Notes: generated by a model not told the origin, from the letters alone. Counted from the stretch's first letter, positions 8,415 to 17,766 are shown. The stretch: 39,092 nt of DNA from Lachnospiraceae bacterium (GCA_003446735.1 DMCJ01000136.1:1-39092); one strand, 5' to 3'. Numbers and translations are program-made.

Positions 8415-9705
8415 GGTTAAACGCCAGGTCATAGCATGTGCCATAACGATGATCGCGCTTATCGTAGCGGTGGTCGTCGGCGCGGATAAGATAAAGACTC
8501 AGAGAGAAAATGAAAGACGTGCGGCAAGAGAGGCAGCCGAAGAGGAAAGAGTCAGAAAGGAAGCCGAAGAGGCCGAAAAGGAAGCTTTAAAAGATTCCGT
8601 ATACACGCTCTACTCTCTCGATCCCCACAGGGACTACAAAGCATTTTTAAAAGACGATCTTTTTTTTGATCCCGAAGTAAAACAGGAGGATCCCAGGAAA
8701 GAGATGTCGGTTTTTGTTTCCAGTATCATGCGGGATCTGAGAGTTAATATAGTAAACGGCTTCGGCCAGCTGATATCGGGAGACGAGCTTACGGTATCTG
8801 TCTGGGGAAGCGACGGAGTCATTCACAAATACAAAGACGCGGATAAGGACGGAAGCGTTTATATAGCTCCGATCGATCCCGGCGATTACGAGCTTTCGAT
8901 CTCGGGCAACGATGCCTATGAGATGGAAGAGGGCCCGGTCCATGTAAGGGTAAAGGACCAGGTTGATTACACGGTCATAAACGATATATCCTATATGATA
9001 AAGACCGAGGACGAGATCGATGCTACGGTCGAGGATACGGCTGTAAACGAAGCCGAGCAGGACGCCGACGGTACCGAGAAAAACGAAAAATTAAAGCCTG
9101 AAGACGCGCTTTTCGGTATCGATGTCTCCAAGTGGAACAAGGAGATCGACTGGAATGCCGTAAAGGCGGACGGAGTGGATTTTGCGATCATCCGCTGCGG
9201 ATACAGAGGATCAAAGAGCGGAGCTTTAGTAGAAGATCCGTATTTTAAAAAGAACATCAAAGAAGCGACCGGGGCCGGTGTCAAAGTCGGTATCTATTTC
9301 TTCACACAGGCCGTTAACGAAGTCGAAGCTGTCGAAGAAGCCAGCATGGCTCTTATGCTCATAAAAGATTACGATGTTGATCTCCCCGTCTTTATCGATA
9401 CGGAAGGAGCCGGAGGAGCGGGAAGAGCAGATGCCCTCGATAAGGATATGAGGACAAAGGTCTGTGACAGTTTCTGCAAGACGGTGGAGAATTCAGGTTA
9501 CAAAGGCGGAGTTTATGCCAGCAAAAACTGGCTTATAAATAATATCGATCCCAAGGAATTAAAGGATCACACAATATGGCTTGCACAGTATTCGAGCAAG
9601 GCCACTTATGACGGAGATTATGACCTGTGGCAGTACACTTCGGCCGGCACCATAGACGGTATAGGGACGAGAGTGGATCTGAACCTTTCCTACAGGCAAT
9701 ATTAA
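8404..9705 (+). CDS. Membrane-anchored GH25 lysozyme-like muramidase
   Basis: A 433-residue protein with an N-terminal membrane anchor (about residues 8-27, IACAITMIALIVAVVVGA) and no obvious signal cleavage site. A charged Glu/Arg/Lys helix (28-60) follows, then a beta-rich spacer with an SpaA/Ig-like feel (about 100-200), and a GH25 domain from about residue 237 (FGIDVSKWNKEIDW) to the end. The catalytic acidic residues are visible in FGIDVS and FIDTEG (the DxE pair of GH25). GH25 enzymes cut the beta-1,4 bond after N-acetylmuramic acid. The extracellular domain could open peptidoglycan where polysaccharide is attached; that role is inferred from position. The ATG lies 11 bp inside rfbA, and a GAGGTAG stretch serves as a weak ribosome site. 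Confidence 0.85.
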   Translation: MDSRVKRQVIACAITMIALIVAVVVGADKIKTQRENERRAAREAAEEERVRKEAEEAEKEALKDSVYTLYSLDPHRDYKAFLKDDLFFDPEVKQEDPRKEMSVFVSSIMRDLRVNIVNGFGQLISGDELTVSVWGSDGVIHKYKDADKDGSVYIAPIDPGDYELSISGNDAYEMEEGPVHVRVKDQVDYTVINDISYMIKTEDEIDATVEDTAVNEAEQDADGTEKNEKLKPEDALFGIDVSKWNKEIDWNAVKADGVDFAIIRCGYRGSKSGALVEDPYFKKNIKEATGAGVKVGIYFFTQAVNEVEAVEEASMALMLIKDYDVDLPVFIDTEGAGGAGRADALDKDMRTKVCDSFCKTVENSGYKGGVYASKNWLINNIDPKELKDHTIWLAQYSSKATYDGDYDLWQYTSAGTIDGIGTRVDLNLSYRQY

Positions 9706-9706
9706 A

Positions 9707-11731
9707 ATGAACACTGATTCGGAAAAAAGCACGGAAGAGCTCCTTGAATATTACAAGGACGCCCTTGAAAGAGAGAAAAAAAGAAATACAGAGCTTATAG
9801 CGGATCTTGCCGATGCGGAGAGTAAGAACGAGGAGCTTACCGCCGCATTAAAAAGGATAAAGGGTAATCCCCTTTGGAAACTGAGTAAGCCCCTGAGGGT
9901 TGTGATGCACTTCTTTATCAGGAATTTCCAGAGGCTTAAAGCGCACGGGAATCCCAGAGGGATCGCTGTAAAGATAAAGAGCAAGATCATCGAAAAGAAG
10001 GCGGCCAAAAAGCACGGCACAAAGAGCTTTCCCGATGAAAAGGAAGCAAAGCGTCAGAGAGAAGAGAAGTTTGATAAGGATATCACGATCTCGATCCTGG
10101 TGCCTCTTTACAATACGCCCAAAAGATTCTTAAAAGAGATGATAGAATCCGTTACCGCCCAGACTTATCTGGGGTGGGAATTATGTCTTGCGGACGGATC
10201 CGATAATGAGCATTCATATGTTGAGACCATATGCCGTCAGTATGCCGAGATCTATCCCGGCATCAAATACATGCGCCTTGAAAAGAACGAAGGCATATCG
10301 GGTAATACCAACGAATGCTATAAGATGGCGACCGGTCAGTATATCGGACTTTTTGATCATGATGACATCCTTCATCCGAGTGTTCTTTATGAATATATGA
10401 AAGTCATCTGCAATGAAAATGCGGACTATATCTATTGTGATGAAGCAACCTTTAAAGGCGGCAGTATAAACAACATGATCACCCTTCATTTCAAGCCGGA
10501 TTTTGCACCGGATAACTTAAGGGCGAACAATTACATCTGCCACTTCAGCGTATTTTCAAGAGACCTTCTTGAAGGCACCGAGCTTTTCCGTACGCGCTTT
10601 GACGGAAGTCAGGATCATGATATGATACTCCGTCTTACATCAAGTGCAAAAAAGGTGGTCCATGTGCCCAAGCTCCTTTATTACTGGAGATCGCACAAGG
10701 GCAGTGTCGCAAGTGATATCAGCGCCAAGACCTATGCGATAGAAGCGGCAAGAGGAGCGGTTGCCGATCATCTTGCGAAAGCCGGCTATAAGGATTTTAA
10801 GATCGAAAGCACAAGGGCGTTTGAGACCATATTCAGGATAAGGTATTCTCTTACGTCTCATCCGCATGTTACGATACTGATCCCCAATAAAGATCATTTA
10901 TATGATCTTAAAAGATGTATCGACTCGATCCTCGATAAGACCACTTATGATAATTACGACATCATAGTCATAGAGAATAATTCCGAAACCGAGGAGATAA
11001 AAGAATACTATAAGGAGATTGAAAAACATCCCCTTATATCCGTGGTTACCTATGAGGGAGAATTCAATTATTCCGCGATAAACAACCTCGGAGCATCGAA
11101 GGCAAAAGGCGAATATCTCCTTCTTTTAAACAACGACACCCAGGTTATCACGGTCAACTGGATCGAAGAGATGATGATGTACGGCCAGCGCGAAGATGTC
11201 GGAGTCGTAGGAGCAAAATTATACTATGACGATATGACGATACAGCATGCGGGGATAGTTCTCGGGCTCGGAGCTCACAGGACGGCAGGCCACACCCACT
11301 ACAAAGTTCCCAAAGAGAATGTGGGATATATGGGCAAGCTCTGTTATGCGCAGGATGTATCCGCGGTAACGGGTGCATGCATGTTGGTCAGAAGATCGCT
11401 CTATGAAGAATTAAACGGTCTTTCCGAAGAATTCGCCGTAGCATTAAATGATGTTGATTTTTGCATCAGAGTCAGGGAAAAGGGGCTTCTTATCGTATTT
11501 ACTCCCTTTGCCGAGCTCTATCATTTTGAAAGCAAATCCAGAGGCTCGGATCTTAAGAGCGGAAAGAAAAAGAAACAGACAGAAGAAAACAATACCGATA
11601 AAAATGCGGAAAGGTACAATAAAGAGGCTGCCGCTTTCAGGAGAAAATGGAAAGATATCCTTGAAAAGGGCGACCCATATTATAACGTGAATTTCACTCT
11701 CGATCGGAGCGATTACTCGTTAAGACTATAA
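9707..11731 (+). CDS. Tandem-domain GT2 glycosyltransferase
   Basis: A 674-residue protein with an N-terminal coiled coil (about residues 5-50, rich in Glu, Lys and Leu) ending in LWKLSKPLR, a short motif common ahead of GT2 domains in this group. A first GT2 domain starts near 125 (ITISILVPLYNTPKRFLKEM) with metal site FDHDD (about 220) and FKPDFAPDNLRANNYICH. A second GT2 domain starts near 388 (HVTILIPNKDHLYDLKRC) with LLLLNNDTQV and acceptor segment ALNDVDFCIR. Both domains look intact, so the protein may add two sugars in sequence, as in other bifunctional rhamnosyl or galactosyl transferases. The start lies directly after the GH25 stop (1 base between). Donor and acceptor are unknown. 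Confidence 0.88.
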   Translation: MNTDSEKSTEELLEYYKDALEREKKRNTELIADLADAESKNEELTAALKRIKGNPLWKLSKPLRVVMHFFIRNFQRLKAHGNPRGIAVKIKSKIIEKKAAKKHGTKSFPDEKEAKRQREEKFDKDITISILVPLYNTPKRFLKEMIESVTAQTYLGWELCLADGSDNEHSYVETICRQYAEIYPGIKYMRLEKNEGISGNTNECYKMATGQYIGLFDHDDILHPSVLYEYMKVICNENADYIYCDEATFKGGSINNMITLHFKPDFAPDNLRANNYICHFSVFSRDLLEGTELFRTRFDGSQDHDMILRLTSSAKKVVHVPKLLYYWRSHKGSVASDISAKTYAIEAARGAVADHLAKAGYKDFKIESTRAFETIFRIRYSLTSHPHVTILIPNKDHLYDLKRCIDSILDKTTYDNYDIIVIENNSETEEIKEYYKEIEKHPLISVVTYEGEFNYSAINNLGASKAKGEYLLLLNNDTQVITVNWIEEMMMYGQREDVGVVGAKLYYDDMTIQHAGIVLGLGAHRTAGHTHYKVPKENVGYMGKLCYAQDVSAVTGACMLVRRSLYEELNGLSEEFAVALNDVDFCIRVREKGLLIVFTPFAELYHFESKSRGSDLKSGKKKKQTEENNTDKNAERYNKEAAAFRRKWKDILEKGDPYYNVNFTLDRSDYSLRL

Positions 11732-11758
11732 AAATAAAAGTAAAAAGGAGATCAAAAG

Positions 11759-13483
11759 ATGGGTTACAGGGAAACATTTGAGGAATGGTTAAACGACGAT
11801 TATTTTGATGCAAAGACCAAAGAGGAACTTCTTGCAATAAGAAATGACGAAGCGGAAGTGGAAGACAGATTCTATCGCGATCTTGAATTCGGTACCGGAG
11901 GACTCCGCGGTGTCATCGGAGCCGGCACGAACAGGATGAACCTCTATACTGTCAGAAAGGCTACACAGGGTCTTGCAAATTATATCATAAAGCAGGGCAC
12001 CCAGGCTAAGGGCGTTGCGATAAGCTGTGATAACAGGAGATTTTCTCCGGAATTTTCGCTTGAAGCTGCTCTTTGTCTTGCGGCTAACGGAATTCACGCT
12101 TATCTTTTTGAATCACTTCGTCCCACACCCGAATTATCCTATGCGGTAAGATATCTCGAAGCTACCGCCGGTATAATGGTGACGGCAAGCCATAACCCTC
12201 CCGAGTATAACGGATATAAGGTATACTGGGCAGACGGCGCGCAGATCACATCTCCCTTGGACACCGATATCATCGCTGAGGTAAGAGCCGTTACGGACTT
12301 CCATGACGTAAAGACCATGGGCAGGGATGAGGCGATCGAAAAAGGTCTTCTTACGATAATAGGAAAAGAGATAGATGATGCTTATATGGTCGAATTAAAG
12401 AAGCAGATCATCCATCCCGAGATCATCGACAAGGTAAAAGACGATATCAAGATCGTTTATTCTCCCTTCTGCGGAACCGGTCTTATCCCTGTTACGAGAG
12501 TTCTCTCGGAGCTCGGATTTAAGAATGTATACCTCGTAGAAGAGCAGAAAGGACCCGATCCCGAATTTACCACACTCGAATATCCCAACCCCGAGGATCC
12601 CAAGGCATTCGAGCTCGCACTTAAGCTTGCGAAAGAGAAAAACGCGGACATCGTCCTTGCGACCGATCCCGATGCCGACAGACTCGGTGTATATGCACTT
12701 GATACAAAGAGCGGCGAATATGTTCCCTTTACGGGTAACATGTCCGGAATGCTGATCGGCTGGTATATCTTAAACGAAAGAAAGGAAAACGGAACTCTTC
12801 CTTCCAATGCTGCTCTTGTTAAGACCATCGTTACCACGAACCTCTGCGACAGGATCACCGAAGATTACGGTGTTAAGCAGATCGAAGTACTTACCGGATT
12901 TAAATATATCGGCGAGCAGATAAAGCTCTTTAAGCAGAACAATACCTATGAATATGTATTCGGTCTTGAGGAAAGCTACGGCTGCCTTGCGGGAACACAC
13001 GCCAGAGATAAGGATGCCTGCGTAGCGGTTATGTGCTTATGCGAAGTAGCTTCCTACTGCAAGACAAAGAATATGACCTTATGGGATCTCATGGTACAGA
13101 TCTATGAGAAGTACGGCTATTACAAAGAGGGTCAGCATGCCGTTACGATGAAGGGCGTTACAGGTCTTCAGAAGATAAAGGATATGATGGAAGGCTTCAG
13201 GAACAATCCTCCGAAGAACTTCGGAAGATTTAATGTCACATCTTTCCGTGATTATGAAAAGGATGTCGTTATAAATGCAGACGGCACAAAGACGACCACC
13301 GGACTTCCCAAGTCAAACGTGCTCTATTTCGAGCTTGAGGATGATTTCTGGGTATGCATGCGTCCTTCGGGAACAGAGCCCAAGATCAAATTCTACATGG
13401 GTGTAAAGGGCAAGGATCTTGCCGATGCGGATGCATTATTTAATGAATTAAGGGACGGGGTTTTAGCCTTGGTTAAGGAGTGA
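11759..13483 (+). CDS. Phosphoglucomutase/phosphomannomutase
   Basis: Alpha-D-phosphohexomutase of 574 residues that interconverts glucose-6-phosphate and glucose-1-phosphate (or the mannose equivalents). The phosphoserine loop is TASHNPPEYNGYKVYW (Ser near residue 142), the magnesium loop is DPDADRLGV (about 303), the sugar-binding loop is FGLEESYGC (about 400), and the phosphate-binding loop is RPSGTEPKIKFY (about 537). The length and N-terminus (FEEWLNDDYFDAKTKEEL) match the PgcA-like group of Firmicutes. A consensus AAGGAG ribosome site precedes the ATG. Within the operon it would feed glucose-1-phosphate to RfbA. Substrate preference between glucose and mannose cannot be decided here. 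Confidence 0.93.
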   Translation: MGYRETFEEWLNDDYFDAKTKEELLAIRNDEAEVEDRFYRDLEFGTGGLRGVIGAGTNRMNLYTVRKATQGLANYIIKQGTQAKGVAISCDNRRFSPEFSLEAALCLAANGIHAYLFESLRPTPELSYAVRYLEATAGIMVTASHNPPEYNGYKVYWADGAQITSPLDTDIIAEVRAVTDFHDVKTMGRDEAIEKGLLTIIGKEIDDAYMVELKKQIIHPEIIDKVKDDIKIVYSPFCGTGLIPVTRVLSELGFKNVYLVEEQKGPDPEFTTLEYPNPEDPKAFELALKLAKEKNADIVLATDPDADRLGVYALDTKSGEYVPFTGNMSGMLIGWYILNERKENGTLPSNAALVKTIVTTNLCDRITEDYGVKQIEVLTGFKYIGEQIKLFKQNNTYEYVFGLEESYGCLAGTHARDKDACVAVMCLCEVASYCKTKNMTLWDLMVQIYEKYGYYKEGQHAVTMKGVTGLQKIKDMMEGFRNNPPKNFGRFNVTSFRDYEKDVVINADGTKTTTGLPKSNVLYFELEDDFWVCMRPSGTEPKIKFYMGVKGKDLADADALFNELRDGVLALVKE

Positions 13484-13484
13484 C

Positions 13485-13967
13485 ATGAAAAAGCTTTTTG
13501 CGCAGATAATGAAGTTTGGCATCGTGGGAGTGATCTGCTTTCTCATTGATTACGTCATAACACTCGGAGTTTCGTGGGCGCTTCGCTTAGGAGGAATGGG
13601 TGTTAAGAATGCGGCACTTATAGGAGCCATTTTCGGATTTACAATATCCGTCGTAATAAATTATATCCTCAGCATGAAATATGTTTTCACGCGCAAGGAG
13701 GATATGGACAGGAAAAGGGAGTTTGTGATATTCGTTATCTTAAGCCTTATCGGCCTTGGATTAAACGAGCTTATCATTGCTTTTTCCATAGACGTGGTAT
13801 ATGTTCATATAAGCGCGCTTGCCGGGATCTTATCGCCGGGTATGGCTACGGCATTTGCCAAGATCGTTGCTACCGGTGTCGTGATGGTATATAACTTCAT
13901 TACCAGAAAGATGTTCTTAGAGCAGAAGGAGGAGAAAACCGAGGATGCCGAGACTAAAGAAGGATAA
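13485..13967 (+). CDS. GtrA-family membrane protein
   Basis: A 160-residue protein with four hydrophobic segments (about 7-30, 38-62, 78-98 and 110-140), starting MKKLFAQIMKFGIVGVICF, typical of the GtrA/DPMS1 family. GtrA proteins are thought to help flip or present undecaprenyl-phosphate-linked sugars and usually sit next to a GT2 that makes Und-P-sugar, as here. The C-terminal tail is acidic and charged (EQKEEKTEDAETKEG). The gene overlaps the next GT2 gene by 23 bp, implying coupled translation. Confidence 0.85.
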   Translation: MKKLFAQIMKFGIVGVICFLIDYVITLGVSWALRLGGMGVKNAALIGAIFGFTISVVINYILSMKYVFTRKEDMDRKREFVIFVILSLIGLGLNELIIAFSIDVVYVHISALAGILSPGMATAFAKIVATGVVMVYNFITRKMFLEQKEEKTEDAETKEG

Positions 13968-14745
13968 GATGCTTTTATTTATTCCCGCATATAACTGCGA
14001 GAAACAGATAACGAGAGTACTTGACCAGTTAAATGAAGAGGTTGTCTCATATTTTAACGAGATACTCATTGTTAATAACAGGAGCACGGACAATACCGAA
14101 GCTGTTGTTCTTGAGTATTTAAAGGAGCATAAAAAGCTTCCCGCAAAGCTTATAAGGAATGACGAAAACTACGGTCTCGGAGGCTCACAGAAGATGGCAT
14201 TCCACTATGCCGTTGAAAAGGGATATGACTATGTCTGCATGCTTCACGGTGATGATCAGGGTAATATCCATGATTTTCTTCCCATGCTTAAAAAGGGCAT
14301 ACACAAACAGCACGACTGTGTGCTCGGAGCCCGTTTCATGTTAGGCTCTAAGCTTTACGGCTATTCCAGGTTCAGGACTTTCGGAAATATAGTTTATGAT
14401 TTCATCTTCGCTTTCGTAACAAGAAGAAGGATATTCGATCTTGGAAGCGGACTTAATCTTTATAAGACATCAATGCTTAAGGATTACTTCTTCGAGAAGT
14501 TTCCCGATAATCTCATGTTCAATTATGTGATGATACTCGCATCGCATTATTATGATCACGATATCATCTTCTATCCGGTAAGCTGGAGGGAGGATGATCA
14601 GGTGTCCAATGTCAAGATGATGAATCAGGCGATAAACGTTCTTAAGATGGCTTTTGAGTATTTCATAAATAACGAGGCCATTCATAAAGAATACAGGGAT
14701 AATCCCCATGACGAATATACGGGTAAACACATAAAGGAGCTTTGA
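13945..14745 (+). CDS. GT2 polyprenyl-phosphate sugar synthase-like
   Basis: A 266-residue single-domain GT2 resembling dolichyl/undecaprenyl-phosphate sugar synthases. Features: LLFIPAYNCEKQITRVLDQL at the N-terminus, IVNNRSTDNTEAV (about residue 45), the metal site MLHGDDQGN (about residue 98-106), and the GAR(F)MLGSK and DLGSGLNLYKTS segments typical of this subgroup. There is no C-terminal membrane domain, so it probably acts with the adjacent GtrA protein. Predicted reaction: transfer of a sugar from a nucleotide to a polyprenyl phosphate at the inner face of the membrane. The sugar is unknown. The gene starts 23 bp within the GtrA gene. Confidence 0.82.
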   Translation: MPRLKKDKMLLFIPAYNCEKQITRVLDQLNEEVVSYFNEILIVNNRSTDNTEAVVLEYLKEHKKLPAKLIRNDENYGLGGSQKMAFHYAVEKGYDYVCMLHGDDQGNIHDFLPMLKKGIHKQHDCVLGARFMLGSKLYGYSRFRTFGNIVYDFIFAFVTRRRIFDLGSGLNLYKTSMLKDYFFEKFPDNLMFNYVMILASHYYDHDIIFYPVSWREDDQVSNVKMMNQAINVLKMAFEYFINNEAIHKEYRDNPHDEYTGKHIKEL

Positions 14746-14752
14746 TCATTTC

Positions 14753-15508
14753 ATGTGGATCTATTTTCTGCTTTTCTTAACAGGATTCATATTGGTTCAT
14801 TTCTGCAAGATGATGAGGCTCTATCTTGTGCTCATGGAGCATGGGATAAGCTTCCCGAGATTTGTGGTGATGTATTTGGAGACCACACTTGTCAATCTCA
14901 TCGTGCCGTTTAAGATAGGCGAGATCTTCCGTGTGCTTGTCATAAGCAAGGAGACAAAGCACTGGCAGGTCGGTATCTTAAGCGTTATAACCGACCGCTT
15001 TTTTGATACGCTCGCTTTATGCGCGATCCTGATCCCGGTGGATATCTGGTATTTGGGAAGATTAAGCCCGATCACCTGGATCTTCCTGGCGATCCTGTTT
15101 ATAATCGTCATCTGCTATGTTTCTCTGATGCCCACATACGGATATTTAAACCGCTACATAATAATGAGAAAAAATTCGCCCCGTTCGATGGCTGCATTAA
15201 GAGGTCTTGATACGATCAAAGACTGGTATGATTTTACCTTAGATCTCATAAGAGGACGATTTGCACTTATCACTACTTTCTCATTTATGGGATGGTTTTT
15301 CGAGATCGGAACTCTGGCGGCTTTTGCAACATGCCTTAAGATGAAATTCGATGTGGGAGACTTCATAAATTATATTCAGGCGATATTCGCATTCGGAAGC
15401 AGCAGGCTTCTTAACAAATATACGGGAATTAGCATTTTACTGATGGGTATAGCTGCATTTATCGGAATAGTCGTATTTATGTCGCGTCCCGAAAGGAAGG
15501 TCAGATGA
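14753..15508 (+). CDS. YbhN/AglD-like (flippase-domain) membrane protein
   Basis: A 251-residue protein with about six to seven hydrophobic segments. The stretch NLIVPFKIGEIFRVLVISKE followed by ITDRFFDTLAL matches the conserved region of the lysylphosphatidylglycerol synthase transmembrane family (UPF0104, YbhN, AglD), where P-x-K-x-G-E and the DR pair are hallmarks. These proteins lack the catalytic MprF domain and are often encoded beside lipid-linked sugar genes, so a role in handling or flipping a lipid-linked intermediate is inferred. The ribosome site AAGGAG lies about 14 bases upstream, a slightly long spacing. The stop overlaps the next start as ATGA. Confidence 0.72.
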   Translation: MWIYFLLFLTGFILVHFCKMMRLYLVLMEHGISFPRFVVMYLETTLVNLIVPFKIGEIFRVLVISKETKHWQVGILSVITDRFFDTLALCAILIPVDIWYLGRLSPITWIFLAILFIIVICYVSLMPTYGYLNRYIIMRKNSPRSMAALRGLDTIKDWYDFTLDLIRGRFALITTFSFMGWFFEIGTLAAFATCLKMKFDVGDFINYIQAIFAFGSSRLLNKYTGISILLMGIAAFIGIVVFMSRPERKVR

Positions 15509-16938
15509 AGAATATAACCGTTATCTATGATGATACCGTAAAGCCGGACAGAGAGATAAGATCCGTGACCGGAGACAAGAGCTACGGTGAGACTATATTT
15601 AAAAGGATCACTTTAGCGGAGCGTACTGCCACGGTCCTGAAAAAAGAGAAAGCGGTAAAGCGCATAATTGTATTAAAAAATAAGGATGATCTTTATGATC
15701 TGAGTGAAAACCTCGTATCCGCAAGGACGGATGCAATAGTATATCTTTATTCCAATTTCGCGATCGCAAACGAGAAGGAATTCCTCACCATATTGAAAAA
15801 AGCATGCTTTGTAAATGAGGAATATACCGCATTCTGCGATAAGAAGGCCGCGCTTGATATCTTCCCCGATGCTGATTCATGCTTAAAGAACATATCACTT
15901 CTTACCGACCGGGAATACAGCGCATTAAAGATAGATAACAGTGCTTTTTCCGATCTTTCGCTTAGGAATAATTTCCTTAATTTCATCACCGGCGGATTTG
16001 ATGCCAGATTCTTTAATGCTCTCGAAGGTGATGAATATACAGTCACAAAGAGATCCAATAAAAAAGAAAAGATAAAAGCCGAATATGAATTCTATAAGCT
16101 GCTTCCCGATGATATGAAGCAGTGGTTCGTTGAGCCTTTTGATTATAACGAAGATGAAAACGGTGCGTCATATACGATGGAAAGATATCATATGACCGAT
16201 GTTGCCATAAGGTTTGTTCACGGTGCGGTAGATGATGATGAGCTTGGCGATATATTAAGAAAGCTGTTTTATTTCATTTCCAAAAGAGCAAGCAGAAATG
16301 TTAAAGCCGAGGAAGGAAAACGCCTTGCCGATGAACTCTATCTTACAAAGCTCGATAAGAGGATGGAAGAGCTTAAGAAGGACGGAGCATACGAGAAATA
16401 CGATCTTCTTTTAAAGACCGGAACGAAATATAACGGAATGGAAGAAGTCATCGGGCTTTATAAGGAGCTTTATAAAAAGCTCTCGGGAAGAAGAGAATAT
16501 ACTACCCTTTCGATCGGACACGGGGATCTTTGTTTTTCAAATATCCTTTACAGCTCGGAGGCATCGCTCCTTCGCCTTATAGATCCCAAGGGAGCTCTTA
16601 ACGAAGACGAGCTTTACACCGATCCGTATTATGATGTATGCAAGCTTTCCCATTCGGTATGCGGAAGCTATGATTTCTTCAACAGCGGACTCTTTGAGGT
16701 TTCCTATGACAGGGATCTTAGATTAAATCTTAAGATAGATTCCGATGAAGAAGAAAAGATAAAGATATTTAAATCCTGTCTTTCCGAAAACGGATATGAT
16801 TATGATCTTGTAAGGGTTTATGAAGCCGGATTGTTCCTCTCCATGATGCCCTTCCATATGGATCAGCCCGGAAAGGTACTCGGATTTTTGTTAAATGCCA
16901 TAAGAATAATGGAAGAGGTTAAAGAAAGTGGAATTTGA
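15505..16938 (+). CDS. APH-like phosphotransferase with unusual N-terminal domain
   Basis: A 477-residue predicted cytoplasmic protein. The C-terminal half (about residues 185-470) has the kinase-like APH/choline-kinase fold: SIGHGDLCFSNILY at about residues 337-350 is the HGDxxxxN catalytic loop, and RLIDPKG at about 360 supplies the metal-binding Asp. The N-terminal 160 residues are not clearly recognisable; AIVYLYSNFAI and the overall alternation of strands and helices recall a decayed nucleotidyltransferase, but this is weak. Neighbouring genes encode a HAD phosphatase (11 bp overlap) and, 2 kb on, a nucleotidyltransferase. The likely product is a phosphorylated small molecule or sugar used for polymer decoration. 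It is not expected to be an antibiotic-resistance enzyme. Confidence 0.7.
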   Translation: MKNITVIYDDTVKPDREIRSVTGDKSYGETIFKRITLAERTATVLKKEKAVKRIIVLKNKDDLYDLSENLVSARTDAIVYLYSNFAIANEKEFLTILKKACFVNEEYTAFCDKKAALDIFPDADSCLKNISLLTDREYSALKIDNSAFSDLSLRNNFLNFITGGFDARFFNALEGDEYTVTKRSNKKEKIKAEYEFYKLLPDDMKQWFVEPFDYNEDENGASYTMERYHMTDVAIRFVHGAVDDDELGDILRKLFYFISKRASRNVKAEEGKRLADELYLTKLDKRMEELKKDGAYEKYDLLLKTGTKYNGMEEVIGLYKELYKKLSGRREYTTLSIGHGDLCFSNILYSSEASLLRLIDPKGALNEDELYTDPYYDVCKLSHSVCGSYDFFNSGLFEVSYDRDLRLNLKIDSDEEEKIKIFKSCLSENGYDYDLVRVYEAGLFLSMMPFHMDQPGKVLGFLLNAIRIMEEVKESGI

Positions 16939-17326
16939 AGGACTGACATTCTGTTTTGATATCGACGGGACGCTTTGCCCGATCAAGAAAAAGGAAGAAG
17001 AATATATCGATCTCGTACCCTATAAGGCCATGGTCGATAAGATAAGGGAATATAAAGCGGGGGGAGCCAAGATCGTTCTTTTTACATCCCGTAACATGAA
17101 CAGTTACGGCGGTAATATCGGTCTTATAAATGCCAATACCGCAAAGGTGATCTTAAAATGGCTTGAGAAATGGGATATTCCCTATGATGAGATAATCTAT
17201 GGAAAGCCCTGGCCCGGACATCACGGATTCTATGTGGATGACCGCACGATAAGACCGGACGAATTCTTATCACTATCCGTCGAAGAGATGGATGAGGTCT
17301 GTGCAAAGTCCAGATGTAAGGAATAA
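16928..17326 (+). CDS. Small HAD-family phosphatase of polysaccharide biosynthesis type
   Basis: A 132-residue HAD hydrolase without a cap domain. Motif I is FCFDIDGTLCP (nucleophile Asp near residue 11), motif II is LFTSRNM (about 56), the conserved Lys is in IIYGKPWPGHHG (about 96), and motif IV is YVDDRTIRPDEF (about 105). The set is complete, so it should be catalytically active on a small phosphorylated substrate. It resembles the short HAD proteins found in capsule clusters. It starts with GTG inside the phosphotransferase gene, and its TAA overlaps the next ATG by one base (TAATG). Together with the kinase-like partner it may prepare a phosphorylated or dephosphorylated intermediate. 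Confidence 0.82.
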   Translation: MEFEGLTFCFDIDGTLCPIKKKEEEYIDLVPYKAMVDKIREYKAGGAKIVLFTSRNMNSYGGNIGLINANTAKVILKWLEKWDIPYDEIIYGKPWPGHHGFYVDDRTIRPDEFLSLSVEEMDEVCAKSRCKE

Positions 17327-17766
17327 TGAAGAGGGGCATAAGGGATGCAATAGCATTTGCGGTTGCCTTTTCGCTGGTAGCGTGGCTTGTTGTGGCGCTT
17401 TCTAAGCCCGGAGATGACAGCTTTGCCAAAGCAGTGGGAGCCGAAAGACTTAATGAATTAAAGTCCGGCAGGGAGTTAACACAGGATGAGCTGATCCTTA
17501 AGATAGGAGACAGGAGTTTTTTAGCAGATAACGTCACAAAGACCTTCACTGTCACCGTTGATCTTAATGAAGATAACTGGGATCTCGGGAAGATGAGCGG
17601 AAGGTTTAAGGACGGCAGCAGCGCTGAGATATATTTTGAGGAAAGCTATAAGAGATACGATAAGAAAAGCGTGGTATTAAACGGAAAGAGATTTAAGTTC
17701 ATCGCCATAAAAGACGGAAGATCCTATGCTGAATATGATCTTGTCTTTGCCCGGCCTCTTAAGTAA
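17326..17766 (+). CDS. Small membrane-anchored protein of unknown function
   Basis: Not recognised. It has 146 residues, with one N-terminal hydrophobic segment (about 8-25, AIAFAVAFSLVAWLVVAL) after a short basic start, consistent with a signal anchor. The remainder is soluble, mixed charge and strand-rich (TKTFTVTVDLNEDNWDLGKM, then KFIAIKDG), and should lie outside the cell. It is translationally coupled to the HAD gene (TAATG) and directly precedes the VTC-domain gene. In other Lachnospiraceae the VTC/DUF4956 pair is often beside a CotH-type spore-coat kinase; this protein does not look like CotH. A partner role for the VTC/DUF4956 pair is a guess from position. Confidence 0.6.
   Translation: MKRGIRDAIAFAVAFSLVAWLVVALSKPGDDSFAKAVGAERLNELKSGRELTQDELILKIGDRSFLADNVTKTFTVTVDLNEDNWDLGKMSGRFKDGSSAEIYFEESYKRYDKKSVVLNGKRFKFIAIKDGRSYAEYDLVFARPLK

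Noticed and set aside
12457..12858. Open frame on the minus strand, 133 codons
   Set aside because: It lies wholly antisense to the phosphohexomutase gene, has no ribosome site and a serine/proline-rich composition typical of a shadow frame.
15505..16938. Aminoglycoside resistance enzyme
   Set aside because: Only the kinase-fold catalytic loop is shared; the N-terminal domain and polysaccharide operon context point to biosynthesis.
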